Of a stretch of DNA of 6,104 nucleotides, positions 1-6,037 are shown piece by piece. The translations under genes and the position numbers were made by a program. Source of the DNA: Planctomycetota bacterium (GTDB taxonomy: Bacteria > Planctomycetota > Phycisphaerae > UBA1845 > UTPLA1); the NCBI GenBank assembly GCA_027295245.1, contig JAPULF010000549.1, positions 1 through 6,104 of the forward strand. The letters run 5' to 3'. Numbering within the stretch: the first letter of the stretch is position 1; each line of letters starts with the position of its first letter. The notes under the pieces were generated by a model. That model was not told the DNA's origin, did no database searches, and worked only from the letters and a program-made list of their open reading frames with translations.

Positions 1-2
1 CC

Positions 3-1433
3 GGATGGCCGGCGTTTTCATCGATTCGGCAGATGGTGTTGTCGTTCGGGGGCATCGAGCCCGGGGCGGTGATCGAGCTGGAGTGGGAGAGGACCACGGC
101 GGCGGGGATGCACCGCTACCTGGAAGTGGATGCCCGACTGAATGGGGATTATCCGACGCTGAGCCGGGTGATTCGGCATACGCAGCTTGACGGTCCGAAG
201 TCCTGGACGAACTTGCCGGCGAATCGCGGCGAAGCGCAATCGATTCCGTGGCGGGAACGGTGCGACGTTTTTTCGTTCACGGATTGTCCGGATCGGGGGC
301 GATGGATTGCGTCGGTTCTGGAGCCTATTGAGGCAGCCGTCAAGACGCACGGTTCGGTGTCGTCCATTGCGGAGGAATGGTCGGACGGCAAGTCGGACGC
401 GCTGGACAAGGCATTCGAGATTCAGGATCGTCTGTCGGGGCGGTTCAACTTCGTCGCGGCGCCGGCGTCCTGGACGTCGGAGGCGTTGCGGCCGGTCGGC
501 GAGATCATGTCGTCCAACCACGGCTCGGGGCGCGAGGCGGCGGCGCTGTTGTTGGGCCTGTTTCGCGGAGCCGGCTTGAATGCCGAGCCGTTTTTCGCGA
601 CGGCGGGTCCGGCGTGCGGCGATGTGCGTTCGGCGATCGCGGACTTCGGGGTTTGCCTGGAGGCCGACGGCGAGACGACCTATTGGCACGCATCGTCGGG
701 GCGTATTCGCGATCCCGGAGCGTGGGGCGGACGCGATCGGTTTCCCGATCGTAGCGCGGCCGGGGCGGAGGGGGCGGCTACGGGTCGGTTCCTGGTTCCG
801 AGCGACAGCGGGGTGAACGTGAGCGGGACGATTGATCTGAAGCGAAACGGAACCTGGACGGCGACGCTCGATATCAAGGCGAAGGGCCTGTTCGTTCCGG
901 CGCGTCTCGGCACGGAAAAGCAGAAGCGTTCGGCGGTGGAGTCTATTGCCAAGCGGGTGTTGCCGGACGCGGAGTTGAAGACGTTTACGATCAAGACGTT
1001 GTCGGACACGACGTTTGCCTTGTCCGCCAAGTTGAAGTCGAAGTCGGCCCTCGAGAAACTCGACGGCGATCGGCTGTGGTCGTTTCCCAAACGGGGCCCG
1101 TGGACCGAGGCCATCAGCATTCCGCTGAACCGCAGCGCACGGAGGACGTCGCTTCGGCTTGCGGGTCCCTTCGAGCAGACGCTGGATCTGGTGATCAACT
1201 TGCCCAAGGATTCTTCGGTGACGAGTCTTCCGTCGCAGATTGACCGGGAATTGAAGGGGGTCGGCGAGATTCGGCAGTCGGTGAGCACGGAGGGCGATCG
1301 GGTCCGGTTTCGCCGGACGGTTGCGGTTCGGGTGCGGGACATTCCGCCGGAGGCGTACGCGAGCCTGCGCGAAGGTCTGAGCGTATTGCGGACGGATCGG
1401 GCGCGAACGCTTGTCTTGAACAGCACGGAATGA
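3..1433 (+). CDS. DUF3857/transglutaminase-like/DUF3858 protein, 5' end outside window
   Basis: The reading frame is open to the left edge, so this is the C-terminal part of a longer protein. The Met codon at 33 is probably internal. Residues below count from that Met. Residues 1-20 (LSFGGIEPGAVIELEWE) look like the end of a DUF3857 domain, a beta-rich domain usually found in exported proteins. Residues about 100-225 resemble a transglutaminase-like core. Residues about 365-460 resemble DUF3858, ending in a typical VLRTDRARTLVLN. In active relatives the core carries a G-D-C-K/R-D motif, then a His and an Asp. Here the matching stretches read HGSGREAA (163-170), ADFGVCL (203-209) and YWHASSG (217-223), so Cys, His and Asp all appear absent. 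The domain is therefore probably structural or ligand-binding and not catalytic. The signal peptide would lie outside the window. The stop overlaps the next start (ATGA). The family call is from recalled motifs and is fairly secure; the role is unknown. Confidence 0.8.
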   Translation, partial: GWPAFSSIRQMVLSFGGIEPGAVIELEWERTTAAGMHRYLEVDARLNGDYPTLSRVIRHTQLDGPKSWTNLPANRGEAQSIPWRERCDVFSFTDCPDRGRWIASVLEPIEAAVKTHGSVSSIAEEWSDGKSDALDKAFEIQDRLSGRFNFVAAPASWTSEALRPVGEIMSSNHGSGREAAALLLGLFRGAGLNAEPFFATAGPACGDVRSAIADFGVCLEADGETTYWHASSGRIRDPGAWGGRDRFPDRSAAGAEGAATGRFLVPSDSGVNVSGTIDLKRNGTWTATLDIKAKGLFVPARLGTEKQKRSAVESIAKRVLPDAELKTFTIKTLSDTTFALSAKLKSKSALEKLDGDRLWSFPKRGPWTEAISIPLNRSARRTSLRLAGPFEQTLDLVINLPKDSSVTSLPSQIDRELKGVGEIRQSVSTEGDRVRFRRTVAVRVRDIPPEAYASLREGLSVLRTDRARTLVLNSTE

Positions 1434-2224
1434 CGCCGCTGGTTGAGATTGCGGACGAACTGACGGCGCGGCTGGGGAGGCTTCGGTTCGGTCGGCCTGT
1501 TACCCATGTCTATAATCCGCTGGTTTACGCGCGGGAGATGTTTGTCGAGTATGCGCGGCGTTATGGCGGGGCGCGGGGGCGGGTGCTGCTCTTGGGGATG
1601 AACCCGGGGCCGTGGGGGATGGCGCAGACCGGGGTTCCTTTCGGAGAAGTGGGCGTGGTGCGCACGTGGCTGAAGATCGAGGCGTCGATCGGGCGGCCGG
1701 GGCGGGAGCATCCGAAGCGGCCGGTTCTGGGGTTGGCCTGTACGCGGCGCGAGGTGAGCGGGGCGCGTCTTTGGGGGTGGGCGCGGGCGCATTTCGGCAC
1801 GCCGCGGCGGTTTTTCTCGCGGTTCTTCGTGGCGAATTACTGCCCGTTGGTGTTTTTGCGATCGAGCGGCGCGAATGTGACGCCGGACAAGCTGTCGGCC
1901 CGCGAGCGGGAACGGTTGTTCTCGGCGTGCGATGTTGCGTTGCGAGAGACGGTGGAACATCTGCGGCCGAAGTGTGTCCTTGGGATCGGCAACTTTGCGC
2001 AAAAGCGCTCTCTGGCCGCGCTTTGCGATATGGGGATCGCCGTCGAGCGGATCCTGCATCCCAGCCCGGCGAGTCCCGCGGCGAATCGGGACTGGTCCGG
2101 TCAGGTGACGCGGACGATGCGCGGTCTCGGACTAACGGTGCCTGTGGTCGGAGAATCCGATGGGCGTCGTGGGTCGAACCCGGCGGTTCGGGCGACTTCT
2201 CGAGCGGGCGTGTCGCGGATGTAA
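1430..2224 (+). CDS. smug1: SMUG1-family uracil-DNA glycosylase
   Basis: This is a monofunctional base-excision-repair enzyme that removes uracil, and in relatives also oxidised pyrimidines or xanthine, from single- and double-stranded DNA. It acts in the cytoplasm on the nucleoid. The 264 residues match the SMUG1 family over about 225. Motif 1 is GMNPGPWGMAQTGVPFGEV (56-74), with the catalytic-site Asn58 and the uracil-stacking Phe71. Asn136 lies in NYCPL, the uracil-recognition strand. His210 lies in HPSPASPAAN, the DNA-intercalating motif. The spacing from Asn58 to Phe71 (13) and to Asn136 (78) equals that of human SMUG1 N85, F98 and N163. Trp62 replaces the usual Phe in motif 1. The ATG overlaps the upstream stop by 4 bp, which suggests translational coupling. 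The last 30 or so residues are Arg/Ser/Gly-rich and look like an unconserved tail. SMUG1 was first described in animals and is patchy in bacteria, so lateral transfer is plausible. The family assignment is very secure. Confidence 0.95.
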   Translation: MTPLVEIADELTARLGRLRFGRPVTHVYNPLVYAREMFVEYARRYGGARGRVLLLGMNPGPWGMAQTGVPFGEVGVVRTWLKIEASIGRPGREHPKRPVLGLACTRREVSGARLWGWARAHFGTPRRFFSRFFVANYCPLVFLRSSGANVTPDKLSARERERLFSACDVALRETVEHLRPKCVLGIGNFAQKRSLAALCDMGIAVERILHPSPASPAANRDWSGQVTRTMRGLGLTVPVVGESDGRRGSNPAVRATSRAGVSRM

Positions 2225-2250
2225 GATGGCGTCCGGGCGTTTCGGGGCGC

Positions 2251-2257
2251 AAAGGAG
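2251..2257 (+). promoter_or_regulatory. Shine-Dalgarno site of the Eis-like gene
   Basis: AAAGGAG lies 6 bases before the GTG at 2264. It decides in favour of this GTG start and lies in the 39-bp gap after the SMUG1 stop. Confidence 0.75.
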
Positions 2258-2263
2258 ATTGGC

Positions 2264-3442
2264 GTGGCGGATGACCTTGAATATGGGCCCGCTCGGGCGG
2301 ACGGCGAAAAGGACGCGGTGGCGGAGATTCTGTGCGGGGCGTTCAACACGACGGTTGAGGAGTGCGGCGAGTGGATCGATCGGGCGGGGATCGACCAACT
2401 GCGGGTGATTCGGCCTGGGGGTCGGGTCGGCGGATGTCTGGTACTGATACCGATGGGCCAGTGGTTCGGCGGGCGGTCGGTGCCGATGATGGGAATTGCA
2501 GGGGTGGCGATCGCCCCGGAGCATCGGGGGAATCGCGGCGCGGGCGGTCTCATGTCGAGCATGCTGGCCGAGATGTACGAGAAGGGCCAGTTCTTGTCGA
2601 CGTTGTATGCGTCGACCCAACCGTTGTATCGCCGGGCGGGATATGAACAGGCGGGGACGACGTTCGACATTTTGCTGGCCACGAGCCAGATCGACATTCG
2701 CGATCGGGACCTGTCGGTTCGGCCGATCGGGCCGGAGGACGATCCGGCGGTTGCGGCCTGTTACCGGCAGTGGGCGATGCGGCATGACGGCAGTCTGGAT
2801 CGTCGCGATTACATCTGGAGGCGGATTCGAACGCCGCGCAAGAACACGGCGCGGGGCTATCTGGTGGAGGGTCCGTCGGGTGTCGAGGGCTTCCTGTATT
2901 ACATGCAAGTGGAGGCGAAGGGCGGTCGGTATTCGCTGAAGTTGACCGATGTTACGTCGGTGACGCGTTCGGCGGCCCGCCGGTTGTTGACGTTTCTGGC
3001 GGATCATCGTTCGATGGCGTTTCGCGTTCAATGGCAGGGTGGGCCGGCGGATACGCTTCTGACGATGCTTCGGGAGCAGCGCAGCCGGATGCGGCTCTGG
3101 GAATACTGGATGTTGCGGATTGTCGATGTTGCGGGGGCCCTGGAGGCGCGGGGTTATTCGGCGGATCGAGGGGCGCGGGTCCATTTCGAGGTGCGCGACG
3201 ACGTGATCCCGCAGAACAACGGGCGGTTTGTCCTGGAGGTGTCGGACGGCCGCGGGAAGGTGAGCCGGGGCGGCGACGGGCGGGTCGGTATCGACGTGCG
3301 CGGGCTGGCGGCCATGTACACGGGACATTGGACGGCGGAGCAGCTTCGGGGCCGAGATTATCTGGAGGCGTCGGCGGAGGACGCGTCGGCGGCATCGGCG
3401 GTTTTCGCGGGGCACGCACCGTTCATGTCGGATCGGTTTTGA
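2264..3442 (+). CDS. eis: Eis-like GNAT N-acetyltransferase (GNAT-GNAT-SCP2 architecture)
   Basis: This is an acetyl-CoA-dependent amine N-acetyltransferase of the Eis family, whose members can acetylate aminoglycosides at several amines or protein lysines. The native substrate here is unknown. The 392 residues are close to the 402-408 of mycobacterial Eis. The first GNAT domain (about 1-140) has the acetyl-CoA loop PEHRGNRGAGGLM (85-97). The ASTQPLYRRAGY stretch (116-127) carries Tyr122, which aligns with the general-acid Tyr126 of M. tuberculosis Eis. The second GNAT domain (about 150-300) ends in the family-typical LWEYWMLRIVDVAGALEARGY region (278-298). The SCP2-like C-terminal domain (about 300-392) includes IPQNNGRFVLEV. 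The protein ends in Phe (MSDRF), as expected if the C-terminal carboxylate reaches the active site as the base, as in Eis. The GTG start is supported by AAAGGAG. The gene probably belongs to the same transcript as SMUG1. The family call is secure; an antibiotic-resistance role is not shown. Confidence 0.9.
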   Translation: MADDLEYGPARADGEKDAVAEILCGAFNTTVEECGEWIDRAGIDQLRVIRPGGRVGGCLVLIPMGQWFGGRSVPMMGIAGVAIAPEHRGNRGAGGLMSSMLAEMYEKGQFLSTLYASTQPLYRRAGYEQAGTTFDILLATSQIDIRDRDLSVRPIGPEDDPAVAACYRQWAMRHDGSLDRRDYIWRRIRTPRKNTARGYLVEGPSGVEGFLYYMQVEAKGGRYSLKLTDVTSVTRSAARRLLTFLADHRSMAFRVQWQGGPADTLLTMLREQRSRMRLWEYWMLRIVDVAGALEARGYSADRGARVHFEVRDDVIPQNNGRFVLEVSDGRGKVSRGGDGRVGIDVRGLAAMYTGHWTAEQLRGRDYLEASAEDASAASAVFAGHAPFMSDRF

Positions 3443-3497
3443 GCGGGGCGTGTCCTTTTCGCGTCGTGCCGGAAATCGCGAGACTCTTTCGATTCGC

Positions 3498-3502
3498 GGG
3501 GA
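3498..3502 (+). promoter_or_regulatory. Shine-Dalgarno-like site for the TTG start of the ABC ATPase
   Basis: GGGGA lies 6 bases before the TTG at 3509. The 66-bp gap between the Eis-like stop and this gene shows no clear promoter or terminator. No ATG or GTG nearby in the frame gives a better start before the conserved VIELIGASKSYG strand. Confidence 0.5.
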
Positions 3503-3508
3503 ATCGGT

Positions 3509-4285
3509 TTGCAGAATGAGAAGGCCAAGCCCGGGGCGTCCGTCATCGAGCTGATCGGGGCGTCGAAGTCGTACGGGGAGGTGGGGGCCCTGCACTCGAC
3601 CGATCTGGCGATCGCGTCCGGCCGGACGACGGTGTTGATCGGTCCGAGCGGGTGCGGCAAGTCTACGTTGCTTCGTTTGATCATCGGGTTGATCGGACCG
3701 GAAACCGGTAGCGTGCGATTCGAAGGCACGGAGGTGACACGATCGAACGTTCAGGCCCTGCGGCACCGGATGGGGTACGTGATTCAGGAGGGGGGGCTTT
3801 TTCCGCACCTGACCGCACGGCGGAACGTCACATTGCTGTCGCAGCATCTCGGCAGGGATCGGTCGTGGATCGACGGCCGGGTTCGGGAACTTTCCGCGTT
3901 GACGCACTTTCCCGATGACGGATTGGAGCGGTACCCGGCGCAGTTGTCGGGCGGTCAGCGGCAGCGCGTGAGTCTCATGCGGGCGCTGATGTTGGATCCG
4001 GATGTGTTGTTGCTTGACGAGCCGCTGGGGTCGCTGGATCCGATGATTCGATTCGACTTGCAGACCGATCTGCGGGAGGTGTTTCAGACCTTGGGCAAGA
4101 GCGTGGTGATGGTGACGCACGATCTTGGCGAGGCGGAATTTTTCGGTGATACGATCGTCTTGATGAAGTCGGGGAGAATCGTTCAGCAGGGTGCGATGGA
4201 CGATCTGCTGGGGTCGCCGGCGGATCCGTTTGTGACCGCGTTTATCCGGGCGCAGCGTCGCGGGCCCGGGGAGGGGGGCGGATGA
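3509..4285 (+). CDS. ABC transporter ATP-binding protein, OpuCA/YehX-like (quaternary amine importer class)
   Basis: This is the cytoplasmic ATPase that powers the importer encoded by the next gene. All nucleotide-binding motifs are present: Walker A GPSGCGKST (45-53), Q-loop Gln93 in VIQEGGLFPHLTA, signature LSGGQRQRV (146-154), Walker B LLLDEP (167-172), D-loop SLD (175-177) and H-loop His204. The GYVIQEGGLFPHLT stretch and the partner gene place it near the glycine betaine/choline/carnitine ATPases. At 258 residues it stops just after the core fold. It therefore lacks the C-terminal tandem CBS domains that sense ionic strength in OpuA/ProV-type osmoregulated ATPases, so direct osmotic gating through CBS is unlikely. 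Translation probably begins at TTG 3509, behind GGGGA. Its TGA overlaps the next ATG by 4 bp, which implies coupled translation and a fixed ratio with the permease. The family is secure; the substrate is not known. Confidence 0.93.
   Translation: MQNEKAKPGASVIELIGASKSYGEVGALHSTDLAIASGRTTVLIGPSGCGKSTLLRLIIGLIGPETGSVRFEGTEVTRSNVQALRHRMGYVIQEGGLFPHLTARRNVTLLSQHLGRDRSWIDGRVRELSALTHFPDDGLERYPAQLSGGQRQRVSLMRALMLDPDVLLLDEPLGSLDPMIRFDLQTDLREVFQTLGKSVVMVTHDLGEAEFFGDTIVLMKSGRIVQQGAMDDLLGSPADPFVTAFIRAQRRGPGEGGG
4270..4276 (+). promoter_or_regulatory. Shine-Dalgarno site of the SBP-permease fusion gene
   Basis: GGAGGGG lies 5 bases before ATG 4282, inside the last codons of the ATPase gene. It supports this ATG. 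No other ATG, GTG or TTG occurs in this frame for at least 90 bases upstream. Confidence 0.65.
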
Positions 4286-5733
4286 TCGCTCTCGCGACGC
4301 TTGTTTCGATCGGCCTGGGGGCGCAGGTTTTAGGCGTTCGAGCGGAACCTCCCGAGGGTCCGTTGGAGATCGGGTCGAAGTCGTTTACGGAGTCGGTGAT
4401 CTTGGGGGAGATCGCGGCGCATTTGGCTCGGAGCAGCGGGGTGGAGGCGGTTCACGAGCAGGGGCTGGGCGGCACGCGAGTTTTGTTCGCGGCCCTGGAA
4501 AACGGCGACATCGATCTCTATCCGGAGTACACGGGGACGATTCGAGCGGAGATTCTGGCGGATCTCGGGCTGAATACGGACGACGCGCTTCGGGCGGCGC
4601 TGGCGTCGCGCGGGATTCGCATGAGTCGTTCGCTGGGATTCAACAACACGTACGTGCTCGGCATGAAGGAGGGGCGGGCGGCGGAACTCGGCATTCGGAC
4701 GATCTCGGACTTGCGGGGACACGCCGATCTCGTGTTGGGCTTCAGCAACGAGTTCATGGATCGGGGTGACGGGTGGCCGAGCCTTCGCAGCCGTTATGCG
4801 CTGCCGCAGACGCGTGTCAGCGGTCTGGATCACCGGCTTGCGTATCGGGGGATCAACAGCGGATCGATCGACGTCATGGACCTCTATTCGACCGATTCGC
4901 AGATTCGGCGATACGGCCTTCGGACGCTGGCGGACGACTTGGGGCACTTTTCCGACTACCACGCGGTCTTTCTGTACCGGGCCGAATTGGAGGTTCAGGT
5001 GCCGGAGGTGGTCGCACTCATTACCGGGGTCGAGGGCCGGATCGATGCAGATGCGATGATGGCGATGAACGCCCGCACGGACGAGGACAAGGTGTCGTCG
5101 TCGCGGGTGGCGGCGGATTTTGTGGGCGAGACGTTTTCGATTCGCGTGAAGGTGGAACGGACGTCGATGTGGGAGGCGCTTGGGCGGAATACGGTAGATC
5201 ATCTTTACCTTGTGGCGGTGTCGTTGATCGCCGCGATCGTGGTGGCGGTTCCGTTGGGCGTGGTGGCGGCGGGGTCGCGGAAATATGGCCAGGGTATTCT
5301 GGGGGTGACGGGGATGGTTCAGACTATTCCCTCGCTGGCGTTGCTCATATTCATGATTCCGTTGTTTGGGATTCGGGAGCGGCCGGCGATCGCGGCTCTG
5401 TTTCTGTATAGCCTGTTGCCGATCGTTCGAAACACGTACGCCGGATTGCACGATATACCGCTTCACATCCGGGAATCGGCGGAGGCGTTGGGTCTGCCGC
5501 GGCTTGCGAGGCTTCGCCTGGTGGAGTTGCCGATGGCGTCGCGGGCGATCCTGGCGGGTATCAAGACATCGGCCGTGATCAACGTTGGCACGGCGACGCT
5601 GGGCGGGTTCATCGGGGCGGGGGGCTACGGGCAGCCCATATTCACGGGGCTTCGGCTGGACGACATGGGATTGATCCTGCAGGGGGCTATTCCGGCGGCG
5701 GTGCTGGCACTGGCGGCGCAAGGGGTGTTCTAG
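4282..5733 (+). CDS. Fused solute-binding protein and permease of an OpuC-class ABC importer
   Basis: This one polypeptide supplies both the binding protein and the membrane channel of the importer. A hydrophobic N-terminal segment (1-19) ends in VRA-EPP, a possible signal peptidase site. Residues about 28-290 form an OpuAC-type binding domain: IGSKSFTES (30-39), GGTRVLFAALENGDIDLYPE (63-82), then YTGT, LGFNNTY (118-124), FSNEFMDRGDGWP (about 154-166), and DLYSTD (200-205). Residues about 295-483 form a BPD_transp_1 permease with about five membrane helices and the EAA coupling loop ESAEALG...LP (398-417), followed by GGFIGAGGYGQPI. A likely complex is two copies of this protein with an ATPase dimer. 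Substrates of the class include glycine betaine, choline, carnitine and ergothioneine; none can be chosen here. The domain order is SBP first, the reverse of the better-known permease-SBP fusions. The n-region has no Lys or Arg. The gene stops at TAG 5731 inside what should be the last helix, and family-like codons continue beyond it. Confidence 0.92.
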   Translation: MIALATLVSIGLGAQVLGVRAEPPEGPLEIGSKSFTESVILGEIAAHLARSSGVEAVHEQGLGGTRVLFAALENGDIDLYPEYTGTIRAEILADLGLNTDDALRAALASRGIRMSRSLGFNNTYVLGMKEGRAAELGIRTISDLRGHADLVLGFSNEFMDRGDGWPSLRSRYALPQTRVSGLDHRLAYRGINSGSIDVMDLYSTDSQIRRYGLRTLADDLGHFSDYHAVFLYRAELEVQVPEVVALITGVEGRIDADAMMAMNARTDEDKVSSSRVAADFVGETFSIRVKVERTSMWEALGRNTVDHLYLVAVSLIAAIVVAVPLGVVAAGSRKYGQGILGVTGMVQTIPSLALLIFMIPLFGIRERPAIAALFLYSLLPIVRNTYAGLHDIPLHIRESAEALGLPRLARLRLVELPMASRAILAGIKTSAVINVGTATLGGFIGAGGYGQPIFTGLRLDDMGLILQGAIPAAVLALAAQGVF

Positions 5734-5787
5734 ATTGCGGAGCGCTTTTGGGTACCCAAGGTTCTTCGTCTCAAGGCCGCCGACTGA
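5734..5787 (+). other. Probable lost C-terminal codons of the permease, after an in-frame TAG
   Basis: Read in the frame of the fusion gene, the 17 codons after TAG 5731 give IAERFWVPKVLRLKAAD and then TGA at 5785-5787. OpuCB/ProW-class permeases commonly end with a helix followed by an ER-x-x-x-PKGLR-type basic tail, which this matches closely in both order and spacing. The full product would be 501 residues. The TAG may be a nonsense mutation, a base-call error or a readthrough codon. The match is judged from recalled family endings, not an alignment. Confidence 0.6.
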
Positions 5788-5904
5788 GCCGGGTTTTATT
5801 TATTTATACAAGCGACTGAATATATGGGACCCCGGACGGCGCGGCCGGTCGAGCCAAGCAAGTTGCGTTCCATCGGCCCAAGAATCCGCGGAAATCACTC
5901 AAAT

Positions 5905-5929
5905 CCGCCCTGCGAGTCGATGAGGGCGG
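5905..5929. terminator. Weak hairpin, possible transcript end
   Basis: CCGCCCT (5905-5911) and AGGGCGG (5923-5929) form a perfect 7-bp GC-rich stem with an 11-base loop. There is no T-run after it on the plus strand and only a poor one on the minus strand, so an intrinsic terminator is uncertain. It lies about 120 bases past the permease reading frame. Confidence 0.3.
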
Positions 5930-5997
5930 TGTTCAATACCGGTTAGTGACAGATCGCACGACCGATGAATTAAGCGCCTGAGCTTCTAAATGCGCGT

Positions 5998-6026
5998 TTG
6001 CGTGTTCGATGAAATCGGTTTATGAT
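5998..6026 (+). promoter_or_regulatory. Candidate sigma70-type promoter reading out of the window
   Basis: TTGCGT (5998-6003) and TATGAT (6021-6026) are separated by 17 bases. The -10 matches the TATAAT consensus at five of six positions; the -35 keeps only TTG plus correct spacing. Position in an AT-richer gap after a gene cluster fits a promoter for a gene starting beyond 6104. Confidence 0.4.
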
Positions 6027-6037
6027 TCCGTCGAACA
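6003..6037. repeat. Inverted repeat around the candidate -10 element
   Basis: TGTTCGA (6003-6009) and TCGAACA (6031-6037) are perfect inverted copies, 21 bases apart, with the TATGAT box between them. Half-site centres are 28 bp apart, compatible with a dimeric regulator on two faces or a loop. It could also be a chance match. Confidence 0.35.

Noticed and set aside
2175..2190. CGAACC-CGGC-GGTTCG hairpin resembling a tRNA T-arm or a terminator
   Set aside because: It lies inside the C-terminal codons of SMUG1, has no T-run and no cloverleaf arms around it. It may only reflect the unconserved tail.
3443..3508. Gap between the Eis-like gene and the ABC ATPase as a promoter or terminator region
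   Set aside because: Only 66 bases. I see no -10/-35 pair or hairpin with T-run, so co-transcription is as likely as a new promoter.
2132..4120. Long minus-strand open frame of 662 codons, and similar ones at 680-2059 and 4330-5721
   Set aside because: They lie opposite clearly identified genes. Their Arg/Pro/His-rich products show no domain and are typical of antisense frames in GC-rich DNA.
5775..5806. GC-rich run followed by a T/A-rich run as an intrinsic terminator
   Set aside because: The GC-rich part folds into stems of only 3-4 bp, and the T-run is broken by A residues. It may still slow transcription, but a terminator cannot be supported.
5735..5923. 62-codon frame starting at TTG just after the permease stop
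   Set aside because: It overlaps, in another frame, the permease-like tail codons, has no ribosome-binding site or recognisable motif, and runs through the AT-rich stretch with no coding character.
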